A stretch of 27,218 nt of DNA from Atopobium sp. (lineage in GTDB: Bacteria; Actinomycetota; Coriobacteriia; Coriobacteriales; Atopobiaceae). The position numbers were made by a program, and so were the translations under genes. Shown in pieces: positions 14,468 to 22,789 of the stretch (position 1 is its first letter; each line of letters starts with the position of its first letter). The stretch is taken from the NCBI GenBank assembly GCA_015259045.1, contig JABZHD010000003.1, forward strand, positions 1 through 27,218, given 5' to 3'. Below the pieces are notes generated by a model that saw only the letters and a list, made by a program, of their open reading frames with translations, made no database searches and was not told the DNA's origin.

Positions 14468-16024
14468 ATGGACAGCGCACATAACACTGTTGAATTGAAC
14501 GCAGCGCTTTCAAATCCCCGCGATGATATCGCTAAACTTGATGAACTTGAGAAGAAGCTCTTTGCTCTCAACTATGCAGCTAATGAGATTGGCTCTTTTG
14601 GACCATGTATCGATCCAAAAAAGGCTGCTGAAGAGCGCGGAGAAGCCCTGGCAATCCTTGGCGAGCAGGTCCAGGAGACCCTCTGTGATCCTGCTGTTGG
14701 CGCACTGCTTGATAGACTTCACGAGAATCGCGCTCTACTTGATGAGACTCATCGCGCACAAGTTAAAATTCTTCGTCGCGATAGAAGCCAGCTGGTAGAT
14801 GTACCTGTTGAGCTTCAGAGCAACTTTGTTCGTCTTACCACAGAGGCTAATGAGGTCTGGGAGCAGGCAAAGAACAGCGATGACTGGTCACTCTTTGCTC
14901 CAAAGCTGGATAGCTTAATTGAGCTTCGCAAAGAGATGTGCCAAGCACGCGATGCTTCCAAAGACCCATATGATCTCTTACTCAGCGATTTTGAGCACGG
15001 CACCAATAGAGAGTTCTATAACACTTTCTTCAATAACGTTAAAGAAGTGGTAGTTCCTCTTGTTGCTGATTGTATGGCTTCTAAGCGTCAGCCAAGCACT
15101 AAGCCTCTTGAGGGTAAGTTTGATGTCAACCGTCAGTGGGATCTTGCAAAAGACCTGGTAAAGCTCCAGGGTCTTGACGAGGACGCTTATTGGCTTGGCA
15201 AAACTGAGCACCCTTACACTGGTGGCCCTGGTATCGGCTTTGTCATGGTTGCTAGCCACGCTTACGAGAATAACGTGCTCTCCAATGTCTATTCCATGCT
15301 GCATGAGAACGGCCACGCACTCTACGAGCAGGGAATTAACTGGGAGTATCGTTTTACCTCTCTGAGCACTGGCACTTCTATGGGCATGCACGAGTCTCAG
15401 TCCAGATTCTTTGAGAACTACGTTGGCCTTTCTGAGGCATTTGCTGAACCTCTTATTCAGCTTATGCGCAAACACTTCCCTGGCCAGCTGAATCGCGTTA
15501 CTGCCTTCCAGCTCTTCTCGGCAGCTAATAAAGTACAGCCAAGTCTCATCCGCACTGAGGCGGACGAGCTCACCTATCCTCTGCACATCCTCATCCGTTA
15601 TGAAATGGAGCAGGCACTTTTGTCTGGCGAGATTACTGCAAAGGATGTCCCAGCTCTTTGGGCCGAGAAGTACAGGCAGTACCTGGGCGTTACGGTTCCC
15701 AACAACACCGAAGGTGCTCTTCAGGATGTTCACTGGTCATGGGGTGAGTTTGGCTACTTCCCAACTTATGCACTTGGTAGCGCTTATGGTGCACAGTACA
15801 AGCATGCCATGATTGCTGAGGGTATGGACTTTGACGCCGTCTGCGCATCTGGAGATCTTGCTCCTATTAGGGAGTGGCTGGGTAGCCGTATTTGGACCTG
15901 GGGCCGTGCAAAAGACTCCAAGGAGCTCATCATGGGTGCATGCGGCGAGCCTTTTGACGTCCACTACTACACCAAGTATCTAACTGATAAATACTCTCGC
16001 ATCTATGGTCTGATCAGCGCATAA
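14468..16024 (+). CDS. M32-family metallocarboxypeptidase (Taq type)
   Basis: 518 residues, the usual family length (about 500). The zinc motif is HENGHALYEQG at 279-289 (H279, E280, H283), followed by MGMHESQSRFFEN with H308 and E309, the third-ligand block of M32. Other family blocks are HPYTGGPGIGFVM, DELTYPLHILIRYEME and VHWSWGEFGYFPTYALGSAYGAQ (abbreviated). It removes C-terminal residues from peptides in the cytoplasm and prefers no signal peptide, none being present. AGAGGA lies 5 bases before the ATG. It is separate from its neighbours and probably serves peptide use. Confidence 0.95.
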   Translation: MDSAHNTVELNAALSNPRDDIAKLDELEKKLFALNYAANEIGSFGPCIDPKKAAEERGEALAILGEQVQETLCDPAVGALLDRLHENRALLDETHRAQVKILRRDRSQLVDVPVELQSNFVRLTTEANEVWEQAKNSDDWSLFAPKLDSLIELRKEMCQARDASKDPYDLLLSDFEHGTNREFYNTFFNNVKEVVVPLVADCMASKRQPSTKPLEGKFDVNRQWDLAKDLVKLQGLDEDAYWLGKTEHPYTGGPGIGFVMVASHAYENNVLSNVYSMLHENGHALYEQGINWEYRFTSLSTGTSMGMHESQSRFFENYVGLSEAFAEPLIQLMRKHFPGQLNRVTAFQLFSAANKVQPSLIRTEADELTYPLHILIRYEMEQALLSGEITAKDVPALWAEKYRQYLGVTVPNNTEGALQDVHWSWGEFGYFPTYALGSAYGAQYKHAMIAEGMDFDAVCASGDLAPIREWLGSRIWTWGRAKDSKELIMGACGEPFDVHYYTKYLTDKYSRIYGLISA

Positions 16025-16085
16025 GCGCACACCGTAGACGCGAGTAGAAATATCTGTCTTCTACCAATTAAACGAAAGGGATGAA

Positions 16086-16535
16086 ATGAAAAAGTTTGTC
16101 GAGGAGTTCAAAGAGTTTATCCAGCAGGGCAATGTTATGGACATGGCTATTGGTATCATCATTGGCGGCGCATTTACCGCTATTGTTACCTCCCTTGTCA
16201 ATGACATCATTAACCCATTTATTAAGCTGATCTCTGGTGGTGGCACCGAGGTTTCTGGTCTTTCCATTCCAGTTCCTGGTACCCAGAACGGCATTGACTT
16301 TGGTGCATTCATCAGCGCAATCATCAACTTTCTGATCATTGCATTTATTGTCTTCTGCATGGTTAAGGCCCTCAACAAGTTCATGAAGGCTTCCAAGCTT
16401 AAGAAGGACGAGGAAGAGGCTGTTGAAGAGGTTGCAGCTCCACACTGCCCACACTGCCTTGAAGAGGTTAAGGAAGGTGCAACTCGCTGCCCACACTGCA
16501 CTGGTGAGATTGAGGGAGGCGCACACGCTGCGTAA
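16086..16535 (+). CDS. mscL: Large-conductance mechanosensitive channel MscL with C-terminal zinc ribbon
   Basis: 149 residues. The core is standard: KKFVEEFKEFIQQGNVMDMA, first helix to about 45 with GIIIGGAFTAIVTSLVNDIINP, a periplasmic loop with VSGLSIPVPGTQNG, and the second helix about 73-95 with FISAIINFLIIAFIVF (abbreviated). It opens under membrane tension and saves cells from osmotic shock. After a Lys/Glu linker come four cysteines in two CPHC knuckles (C121, C124, C135, C138), a zinc-ribbon-like tail not found in E. coli MscL (136 aa). AAAGGG lies 5 bases before the ATG. A bidirectional terminator follows. Confidence 0.95.
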   Translation: MKKFVEEFKEFIQQGNVMDMAIGIIIGGAFTAIVTSLVNDIINPFIKLISGGGTEVSGLSIPVPGTQNGIDFGAFISAIINFLIIAFIVFCMVKALNKFMKASKLKKDEEEAVEEVAAPHCPHCLEEVKEGATRCPHCTGEIEGGAHAA

Positions 16536-16589
16536 GCTTTACACCAAGCTTTACATCACCGTCCTTTTGCGCATGTGAAAGTTGGCAAG

Positions 16590-16622
16590 AAAAAAGCAGG
16601 CATATCATATGCCTGCTTTTTT
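16590..16622. terminator. Bidirectional intrinsic terminator
   Basis: A 15-bp perfect stem (16590-16604 with 16608-16622), core GCAGGCATA / TATGCCTGC, flanked by six A and six T and a 3-base loop. It serves mscL on the plus strand and the lipoprotein gene ending at 16650 on the minus strand. Confidence 0.93.
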
Positions 16623-16649
16623 AGTAAAAGAAACCAGAAAAGGTTGCGG

Positions 16650-17837
16650 TTATTTCTTACCAGTACCACCCTTGCCGCCGCCACCATTTCCAGATGAGCT
16701 GCCGCCATTTCCAGATGAGCTGCCGCCATTTCCAGAACCAGAAGAAGTAGGTGTTACCAGCGTATAGCCGCCCTTACCATCTGGCTGCCAAGGGAACTCA
16801 GCCTTTGGTGGATACTCATATTTAGCCCAATTATCCTCGCGGTGATTAATGAGGGCAAACTTGAGAGTATATCCAGGGGTATCAATGCTAAGGAGTTTCT
16901 TATCCTCCGCAGTAGTGTACAGAACAGACTTAGCTATCTGTCCGTCTTTTGAAAAGCCCTGAGCAAGAATAGGGAAAGAAAGACCATCTGCCGAAGGCTC
17001 CTCTGCAACAATCTGAATAGGGGCAACACTACCGTCTGGATAGAACAGTGCAGCATTTCCTTCCTTATGAGCAGAGAAGGTATACGCTGCACCCGAACCC
17101 TTATTCATAGACTCAATCTGTTCACTAGTTAAATCTTCTTTAGAGCCATCTGCATAGTGCAGACCGAAGAGATAGTACGTACCTGGAATGGTGGCAGCAA
17201 AATTGACTACCTGACCATCAATATAAGCAATCTGTGAAGTATCGTCAGGATTATCTGAAAGCTTTTTGAAATTAAACGTAATCTCACTTTTGGCATCACT
17301 GTACTTCAGATAGTTGTTATCGTCCTTATCAAAAAGCATTGGCACACTATCACCATCATCATACGTACACTGAATGGCAACAGTTCCTTTTGCTTCCCAC
17401 TTACCGTCATTCTTCACGCCTTTAAAATTGTGCATGAAGAAAGTACCGTCTTCTTTGAAAGAATAGTAAAGAACGGTTCCATCGTTATAGCCCTGATTAA
17501 GCATGCCGCCATGGTCAAAGGTTTTGCCTTCCTTTGATCCACCCTTAGTTCCAACACCATTGTCAACACACCAAACACCAGTAACAATCTTGGAAAGATC
17601 TCCGGTTAGTGTTGGATTATCTGGAGTCTCCTCAAGCTTAACCAGATTTGACTGAGAAGTCGCATCGCCAGTACCGCCCTGATCGCCATTCTGAGGATCT
17701 TGACCAGCTCCACCAAGAACGGAATCAGGATTCAAAATTGCCTGAAGGGCATCACTATTACAAGCGGCAAGCGTGCTAGCAGCACCACCTGCAGCCAATC
17801 CCGCAAAAGCGCGACGAGTAATCATCTCTTTGTTCAT
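16650..17837 (-). CDS. Twin-arginine-type lipoprotein, function unknown
   Basis: 395 residues. The N-terminus MNKEMITRRAFAGLAAGG ends in the lipobox LAAC with C26, and the RR pair at 8-9 suggests Tat export, so the protein is probably a lipid-anchored surface protein. After a Gly/Asp/Gln-rich linker, two similar beta-rich halves appear, each with a WCVDNG/ WKY or GTYYLFG core and blocks such as FKEDGTFFMHNF and ALFYPDG, reminiscent of bacterial lipocalin-like or DUF-type lipoproteins. The tail is low complexity, SSGNGGSSSGNGG, ending in Lys. AGGAGG lies 5 bases before the ATG. No specific function is recognised. Confidence 0.75.
   Translation of the reverse strand: MNKEMITRRAFAGLAAGGAASTLAACNSDALQAILNPDSVLGGAGQDPQNGDQGGTGDATSQSNLVKLEETPDNPTLTGDLSKIVTGVWCVDNGVGTKGGSKEGKTFDHGGMLNQGYNDGTVLYYSFKEDGTFFMHNFKGVKNDGKWEAKGTVAIQCTYDDGDSVPMLFDKDDNNYLKYSDAKSEITFNFKKLSDNPDDTSQIAYIDGQVVNFAATIPGTYYLFGLHYADGSKEDLTSEQIESMNKGSGAAYTFSAHKEGNAALFYPDGSVAPIQIVAEEPSADGLSFPILAQGFSKDGQIAKSVLYTTAEDKKLLSIDTPGYTLKFALINHREDNWAKYEYPPKAEFPWQPDGKGGYTLVTPTSSGSGNGGSSSGNGGSSSGNGGGGKGGTGKK
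16684..16745 (-). repeat. 21-bp tandem repeat encoding Ser-Gly-Asn-Gly-Gly tail
   Basis: Units at 16684-16704 and 16705-16725 are identical, and a third partial unit follows to about 16735. Each encodes one SSSGNGG heptad of the lipoprotein tail. Copy number may change by slippage. Confidence 0.8.
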
Positions 17838-17936
17838 ACGTTCCTCCTATAAGCGTATGGGAGTCCCAACTTTTTATATTCTACTTGAAACGAGTCAAAT
17901 GTTACAAATTAAGCTGCATTCGACTTATGTATCATC

Positions 17937-18935
17937 CTACTTTGTGTGAGGAAGATGAGAGGTAATCAATGTCATAGTGCCCGTAAAGCGCAGGCTACCA
18001 GAAGATGCGGGTGCAATAAAATGTGAGCCCTTGCAAATCCTATGCTCTACTCCGTTGCCGCCGTCAGCGCAAACCGTACCTTCTCCCTCAATGACACTTA
18101 CGCACATAAACGGCCATGGCTGAGCAATAGTTTTTGACTCATGAATCTCATATTTTTCTACCGAGAAATACTTGCAACTCATAAGCTCAGTTTTGCCGTC
18201 AATTTCTGGAGCTGTGATTTCTCCAGATGTTGGAGCTTCCTGTGCATAATCGATGACTTCAAGACTCTGTGCTAGATGCAAGTCACGAGGTTTACCGTCA
18301 TCACCTAAACGGTCATAGTCGTAGACGCGATACGTAACATCGGAGCTCTGCTGAGTTTCAAGAATAAGCGTGCCCGTTCTAATGGCGTGAACGGTTCCAG
18401 GATCAATCCTAAAGAAATCTCCAGCCTTGATAGGAACGTAATTGAGCAGTTCAGTCCACTTTCCCTGCTCAACCATGGCTGCAAACTCTTCTTTTGAGGA
18501 GGCATTTTGTCCTACAACAATATCGCCATTCTCTTTTGCATCAAGAATATACCAGCACTCAGACTTTCCCAGAGAACCATTCTCGTGTTCTGCTGCGTAC
18601 ATATCATCTGGATGAACCTGAACAGAGAGATCATCTTTTGCATCAAGAATTTTAATGAGAAGTGGGAAACGGTCTCCCTCTGCATTACCAAAAAGCTCTC
18701 GATGCGTTGACCAAAGCTCCGAAAGAGTTTTGCCAGCATATGCACCAGAGGCAACTTCACAGTCTCCGCTAGGATGTGCACTAATCGCCCAGCACTCTCC
18801 TACTGAGCCTTCGGGGATGTCGTAACCATACTCTTCAGCAAGTCTTCTTCCGCCCCAAATCTTATTGTGAAAAAGAGGTTTTAAAAAGATAAGTTCGTTG
18901 TATGACCTGTCTGTGTTTTTATCTAAATCTAGCAT
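17937..18935 (-). CDS. manA: Mannose-6-phosphate isomerase, class I
   Basis: 332 residues, the short form usual in Gram-positives. The start FLKPLFHNKIWGGRRLAEEYG is typical. The zinc site shows QVHPDD and E in SECWYIL, with a later GTVHAI; the catalytic R is in LILETQQSSDVTYRVYDY (abbreviated). It interconverts mannose-6-phosphate and fructose-6-phosphate in the cytoplasm. AAGGAG lies 5 bases before the ATG at 18935. It stands alone between two lipoprotein genes, 99 bases from each likely unit; no mannose transporter is in view, so it may mainly supply mannose-6-phosphate for glycan synthesis. Confidence 0.93.
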   Translation of the reverse strand: MLDLDKNTDRSYNELIFLKPLFHNKIWGGRRLAEEYGYDIPEGSVGECWAISAHPSGDCEVASGAYAGKTLSELWSTHRELFGNAEGDRFPLLIKILDAKDDLSVQVHPDDMYAAEHENGSLGKSECWYILDAKENGDIVVGQNASSKEEFAAMVEQGKWTELLNYVPIKAGDFFRIDPGTVHAIRTGTLILETQQSSDVTYRVYDYDRLGDDGKPRDLHLAQSLEVIDYAQEAPTSGEITAPEIDGKTELMSCKYFSVEKYEIHESKTIAQPWPFMCVSVIEGEGTVCADGGNGVEHRICKGSHFIAPASSGSLRFTGTMTLITSHLPHTK

Positions 18936-19057
18936 CGTAGCTCCTTATATGCAGTGCATACATACTTTTCTAATAGCTAACAACTCTATAGTCTAACGGA
19001 TTCTAATAACCTCAACACTGACTCATTTAGCTGCTATTGACTGGGTTTCTCGCTAAC

Positions 19058-19087
19058 AAAAAAGGCTCAGCTAAAAGCTGAGCCTTT
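19058..19087 (-). terminator. Intrinsic terminator of the 203-aa lipoprotein gene
   Basis: AAAGGCTCAGCT (19061-19072) pairs with AGCTGAGCCTTT (19076-19087) around AAA; six T follow on the minus strand. It lies 24 bases after the stop at 19111. Confidence 0.92.
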
Positions 19088-19110
19088 GCAGTCAACGAAC
19101 TAAGTGAAAC

Positions 19111-19722
19111 TTAGAACATAACGTTGAAGGAATCCATGCTGTAGTCAGAACCATAAAGAGCAAGGATGGTACCACGAACAGTTGCGGATGGATCCATCTT
19201 TACACCTGGGTCAAAGAATGCAAAGCCCTTGGTAGTTGCGTTAGGAGCTGCGTTAACAAACAAGCTCAGCTCATCCTTGCCAACAGCGGTGTCAGTGGAC
19301 TGAATGAAAATGTTGGTATCGGTCTTGTTGACAACCTCTACCAGATAGCCGTTAGAGTTCTCAAAGTCAACACCAATGCCGGTAACGGTAACGGTAATCT
19401 TATCGGTGTCGATAAGAACCTCAGTCTTATCGCCAGTCTTCTTAACATCATCAACGTACTTCTGAACGTTGGTAATCTGCTCGGAAGTGTTGTGCTTGTC
19501 CATCAGAGTTTGATAGAGCTGCTGAGAGTCAGAGTCACCAGCACGAGTATCTGAAGGCTTAGTTGCGGTATTTGCATCAGGTGCAGTCTGCTGCTGTTGC
19601 TGCTGCTGACCACCGCCAGTAGTGGTTCCTGGATCAGCAAGATTTGGAATAAGATTGCAGCCAGCAAGTGCAAGAACGGCAGAAGCGGATGCTGCTACGA
19701 GGCCGAGCTTATTAAACTTCAT
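19111..19722 (-). CDS. Small secreted lipoprotein, function unknown
   Basis: 203 residues. A classical lipoprotein signal, MKFNKLGLVAASASAVLALAGC, gives lipobox LAGC with C22 (written here as separate parts: positively charged start, hydrophobic core, LAGC). A linker with seven consecutive Gln, coded by mixed CAG/CAA codons, leads to a single C-terminal beta-rich domain (about 95-203) with ITVTVTGIGVDFEN, GYLVEVVNKTD and FFDPGV, resembling the immunoglobulin-like domains of DUF4352/DUF5067 lipoproteins. Such domains often bind at the cell surface; the role is unknown. AAGGAG precedes the ATG by 6 bases. A TetR regulator gene lies 85 bases upstream on the same strand, and a terminator closes the unit. 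Confidence 0.75.
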   Translation of the reverse strand: MKFNKLGLVAASASAVLALAGCNLIPNLADPGTTTGGGQQQQQQQTAPDANTATKPSDTRAGDSDSQQLYQTLMDKHNTSEQITNVQKYVDDVKKTGDKTEVLIDTDKITVTVTGIGVDFENSNGYLVEVVNKTDTNIFIQSTDTAVGKDELSLFVNAAPNATTKGFAFFDPGVKMDPSATVRGTILALYGSDYSMDSFNVMF

Positions 19723-19807
19723 AAAGGTCTCCTTTGGGTTTTGTTTACCTTTATTGAGAATAGCCGAATTAAGTAGATTTTGTCAATTTTTATGCACAGA
19801 TGAGCAT

Positions 19808-20428
19808 CTAATGTTCCTCAACTAGGGCTTTAATGCCACCTTGCGTAAACATTACTGCTGAATTAATGTGGCCATCAGCCTCTTCACGAGTCTCATCGTT
19901 TTTAAGAATATTGACAATAGTGGTCATCTCAGTTTGTGCAAGCCACGTAATAATAAACTCATCATAGGGCTTAACCTGCGCAACGTTAGGATAAAGAATG
20001 GCTCTGATGGTTGCAGAAATAACCTCAGTCAATTCTTCAAAGAATCGAACAACGTGCGGATTTTCACGGTTATTTACAAGAATCTGCACCACATATCTAT
20101 TGCCATACAGGAGGTCTAAGAATTTCTCGAGCGTTTCTTTATTACCCAAAGGAGTGTCTTCAAGATCTCTTTCCTCGGAGAGCAGTAGATAATCTTTGTA
20201 ATCTTCAAGAATCTGAATTGCACCTTCAGTGACGGGAATCAAAACATTCTTAAAGAGGTCCTCTTTATTTTCAAAGAAGAAATAGAGAGCGCCTGTAGTA
20301 ACACCTACGTGTGCACAAATCTGCCTGAGTGAAGCTTTATCGTATCCCTGTAAAGCAAACTCTTGCTCTGCGGATTTAAGAAGTCTGTGACGTGTGTCAC
20401 AACTTTCTGTTTGTGGTCGCCTCGACAT
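19808..20428 (-). CDS. TetR/AcrR-family transcriptional regulator
   Basis: 206 residues. The N-terminal domain has the family helix-turn-helix, ASLRQICAHVGVTTGALYFF (about 32-51), followed by ENKEDLF; the C-terminal ligand domain is not close to a known subgroup. AAGGAG lies 8 bases before the ATG. It is upstream of the small lipoprotein gene on the same strand, which it may control along with itself. The 243-base upstream spacer contains a split inverted repeat TTCCCCC (20477-20483) / GGGGGAA (20516-20522) that could take part in binding, though the 32-base gap is large for a TetR site. Confidence 0.88.
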   Translation of the reverse strand: MSRRPQTESCDTRHRLLKSAEQEFALQGYDKASLRQICAHVGVTTGALYFFFENKEDLFKNVLIPVTEGAIQILEDYKDYLLLSEERDLEDTPLGNKETLEKFLDLLYGNRYVVQILVNNRENPHVVRFFEELTEVISATIRAILYPNVAQVKPYDEFIITWLAQTEMTTIVNILKNDETREEADGHINSAVMFTQGGIKALVEEH

Positions 20429-20629
20429 TGCTGTCGCTCCTTTATAAATGTTTTAAATCCCCTTGTAATAAGGAGATTCCCCCAAATCAATACTACCTTG
20501 TTTTAGGGGGAACATATAACAGAAAGTTAACTAATTATGCAGAAATCTATAAGCGTTACATAACAACTTTTGTGATATTTACTTAATTCTTTGATATTGA
20601 TTAGACGAGAAACACGTCAGAAGCATAAT

Positions 20630-20660
20630 AAAACCCTGCTATGTTACATAACAGGGTTTT
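20630..20660 (-). terminator. Intrinsic terminator of the 82-aa Cys protein gene
   Basis: AAAACCCTG (20630-20638) and CAGGGTTTT (20652-20660) pair, with TATGT/ACATA inside; on the minus strand the intervening position is a U-G wobble. It lies 11 bases after the stop and is followed by TTTTATTA. Confidence 0.75.
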
Positions 20661-20671
20661 AAGACATACCG

Positions 20672-20920
20672 TTAACCCAAATTGTCCTTGCGCTTAATAA
20701 ATTCTCCGCAGATATATGACTTCCTCAGATACTCGCGATTGAACGGATCTTTGACGGGAACAAAATCCTCTGGAGACTTAGCAAAGTGCATGGCAAAAAG
20801 CTCATGGATATGTGGATCAGCCAGCAAATAGCCGCGCGAGCAGTACGCCTGATACATCTGGGCGTCCTCGTTAAATTTAAACGAGCTAAAAGCGCAGTCT
20901 GAACAGTGTAGTCCAGCCAT
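20672..20920 (-). CDS. Small four-cysteine protein, function unknown
   Basis: 82 residues from the ATG at 20920, chosen because AGGAG is 9 bases upstream; the ATG at 20929 directly abuts that box. It begins MAGLHCSDCAFSSFKF with a CxxC pair (C6, C9) and has further cysteines at about 27 and 71 (AYCSRGY, YICGEF). The spacing suggests one bound metal ion or disulfides. No signal peptide, so cytosolic. It has its own terminator. Not recognised; the gene call rests on the ribosome site, terminator and Cys pattern. Confidence 0.65.
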   Translation of the reverse strand: MAGLHCSDCAFSSFKFNEDAQMYQAYCSRGYLLADPHIHELFAMHFAKSPEDFVPVKDPFNREYLRKSYICGEFIKRKDNLG

Positions 20921-21029
20921 CTTGCACATCTCCTACTCTTCAGATAGCCCCATGCAATCTGAACAACGCTGAATCATACGCGTATACAGCAAGTATGGCA
21001 TTGTAAACAATAAAAATAGTCAAAAATAC

Positions 21030-21449
21030 TTATTCGACGCCAAGAATTTCCGGGAGCGTGTAATCTGAGCCGTTCCCCGAGGAAGCAACAGGTTGGAGGT
21101 ATTCTCTATTGTCATTTCCGTCATGCATAACAGTAGGATTTGGAAGATTAACACCCTCAGCTAAATTCTTCTTCTGCGTCTCTGTAAGCTCCACGCCAGC
21201 ATCAACAAGATCTTTAAGATGCTCAACCCAAAGTTGATCAAGGCTTAAGGAGAAGAAGTCAGCGATAACCTTTGCTTTATCAAATGAAGGCCACTTACGG
21301 CGCTCGGTGCAAATATAAGAGACATACGCACGTGACCAATGTGAGAATTCGCACAGGTCTACCTGGCGCTTGCCACTTTCTTGTAACAACCTTGCTACTG
21401 TCCTACCCAAACCTGGGTCGGTCTTTTTGGTAACACCTGCCTTAGCCAT
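21030..21449 (-). CDS. XRE-type helix-turn-helix protein
   Basis: 139 residues from the ATG at 21449. An ATG at 21488 is in frame but has no ribosome site; before 21449 only GGGG at 7 bases is seen, so the start is uncertain. Residues 13-75 fit a Cro/CI-like domain: GLGRTVARLLQESGKRQVDLCEF, SRAYVSYICTERRKWPSFDKA, VIADFFSLSLDQLW (abbreviated). The C-terminal half is acidic, polar and probably disordered. It may regulate itself or the RNA locus next door (21852-22050). Neighbours give no phage or toxin partner. Confidence 0.7.
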   Translation of the reverse strand: MAKAGVTKKTDPGLGRTVARLLQESGKRQVDLCEFSHWSRAYVSYICTERRKWPSFDKAKVIADFFSLSLDQLWVEHLKDLVDAGVELTETQKKNLAEGVNLPNPTVMHDGNDNREYLQPVASSGNGSDYTLPEILGVE

Positions 21450-21488
21450 CTCACAGCCCCATCTGCTCAAACGATGCCTTAAAAACAT

Positions 21489-21851
21489 GCGTATGTTTTA
21501 TGCATAGTCCCGTGTTGTTACCGTATCATACTACACTAAAATATCTTCAGATACAATTTGTTATGTTGTTTTACAAGCGGAAATTTGAAGAAAATTGCAT
21601 ACCTGTTACGTAAATAAATCATAAGTGGCCCTGCCGCTTGGAATTAATTGGCTATACAAAAGATATGCAAAAATCAATTGAACTATGCAAAATAATGTAT
21701 CAGCGATTTTATGCAATAACAAAGAGCCTCTATGCCATCTGGCTTTTAAGATTTTGAATGATCCATGCAGCTGGTTTCTGACACGTATAAAACCGCAGGA
21801 AAATAGCTTAGTAGCTGTATTTTTACTTTTAAATACTTGAAATAATGGGTA
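21489..21851. other. AT-rich spacer, no gene seen
   Basis: The part nearest the XRE gene holds its probable promoter (TATGAT -10 on the minus strand near 21525). The rest has no convincing frame, repeat or tRNA. A weak AATAAT at 21841-21846 is well placed to start the RNA candidate that follows, but no good -35 accompanies it. Confidence 0.4.
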
Positions 21852-22050
21852 TATCAAAGATAGAGCAAATAGCTCTAAAGGGATTGCCATGAGGCAGGGC
21901 GACATGTGTGCGACCACGTTAATAGTCGTCCTGCCTCCATGGCATACGTTGCCTCGCAAATCGAGAAAACTAAATGGTCGGGGCCATTTAGCGATGAAAT
22001 TGAGTGTTGGGGGAACTCAATCTCTCAACGCAACGTGTAAACTATTGATA
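21852..22050 (+). ncRNA. Candidate structured RNA, about 200 nt
   Basis: Nested helices can be drawn. Closing helix: TATCAA (21852-21857) with TTGATA (22045-22050). Small hairpin TAGAGC/GCTCTA (21861-21877). Long helix: TGCCAT-GAGGCAGGGCGAC (21885-21903) with GTCGTCCTGCCTC-C-ATGGCA (21925-21944), 19 bp with one bulged C. Long-range helix ATACGTTGC (21944-21952) with GCAACGTGT (22030-22038) encloses two hairpins, CTAAATGG/CCATTTAG (21970-21991, loop TCGGGG) and ATTGAGT/ACTCAAT (21999-22021, G-rich loop). Wobbles at G21899-U21929 and U21945-G22037 pair only on the plus strand. A terminator-like stem follows (22073-22119). No protein frame fits. A known class such as the raiA motif is possible but unproven. 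Confidence 0.6.
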
Positions 22051-22072
22051 GCAGAAAAAACTTTTTATATAT

Positions 22073-22119
22073 TCGGGAATTAGAAGAATTTTTAAATTCA
22101 TATAACACTTCCCGATTTT
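22073..22119. terminator. Terminator-like stem shared by the RNA candidate and the prepilin peptidase gene
   Basis: TCGGGAA (22073-22079) pairs with TTCCCGA (22109-22115), followed by TTTT on the plus strand; GAATT/AATTC pairs inside. It overlaps the stop of the minus-strand gene by two bases. The loop is long, so efficiency is uncertain. Confidence 0.5.
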
Positions 22120-22606
22120 AGCGTAAAAATAGCGCAAGTGCCACACCAAATCCAAGAAATGGTGCAAAAGGAAATGTATACATAAATATACTATCTGAAC
22201 TGGTAATTTCTTTTTTATTTTTGTCTTCTCTCTTTAAAAATTTACGCCAAATAAAGAACAGAAAAGAAAACATAACACCTAAAATATTTGCTAAAAATAA
22301 AAAGACAAATGTCTCTTTTATTTCAAGATAAAGGCATGTTGAGAGAATAAGTTTAATATCTCCCCCTCCCAGAGAAGACATATGACCTATAAATTTTGTA
22401 ACTATACCTACTGTAATCAGTACACATATAACAAAGAGCTCACTCCATAATGCGTTCATCAGTAACTCAGTGCGCTTTTCATTTGCCACAAGCCAAATAG
22501 GCCATAAAAAAGCGAGCAAAATAGGGATTCTATTTGGAATAGTGCGATTTCGCATATCCGATATTGAAGCCCAGATATACATGACAAAAATAACTAACTC
22601 TCTCAT
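22118..22606 (-). CDS. Short A24-type prepilin peptidase (CpaA/TadV-like)
   Basis: 162 residues from the ATG at 22606, with a perfect AGGAGGT 4 bases upstream; the longer frame to 22642 was rejected. Both catalytic aspartates of the A24 family are present: D17 in SISDMRNRTIPN and D83 in LGGGDIKL. About five to six membrane helices are predicted. The N-terminal methyltransferase/zinc domain of PilD-type enzymes is absent, as in TadV/CpaA. It cleaves leaders of type IV pilin-like or Tad pilins at the membrane. No pilin gene lies in the window, so its substrate may be a tight-adherence or competence pseudopilin elsewhere. Codon use is AT-richer than its neighbours. Confidence 0.85.
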   Translation of the reverse strand: MRELVIFVMYIWASISDMRNRTIPNRIPILLAFLWPIWLVANEKRTELLMNALWSELFVICVLITVGIVTKFIGHMSSLGGGDIKLILSTCLYLEIKETFVFLFLANILGVMFSFLFFIWRKFLKREDKNKKEITSSDSIFMYTFPFAPFLGFGVALALFLR

Positions 22607-22789
22607 AGACACCTCCTCAGTCAACCATAGCAACATAGACAAGAATCAACTTTCTACTCAGGTGCCGTTATTTAACTTATTGATGTAACAAGCTGAACAT
22701 TCAACGTTCTTCTCGCCGCTCTTGATTTTAGAGAGCCTTTTTGATCCTTCGGGATTTTCTTGCGACAAAAATCGGAAAGCCGTGAATGG

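Noticed and set aside
14978..15733. 251-codon minus-strand frame over the M32 gene
   Set aside because: Shadow of a well-supported peptidase gene; no start signal.
19570..19610. CAG-repeat (poly-Gln) as a phase-variable tract
   Set aside because: Seven Gln codons mix CAG and CAA and in-frame changes would not switch the gene off.
20477..20522. TTCCCCC/GGGGGAA as a TetR operator
   Set aside because: The 32-base gap is unlike usual TetR sites; only mentioned with the gene.
21606..21959. 117-codon minus-strand frame in the spacer
   Set aside because: It crosses the arms of the RNA candidate, has no ribosome site and no recognisable domain.
22743..22757. ATCC-TTCG-GGAT mini-hairpin with TTTT
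   Set aside because: Only four pairs; too weak to call a terminator, and it lies before the pth2 promoter.
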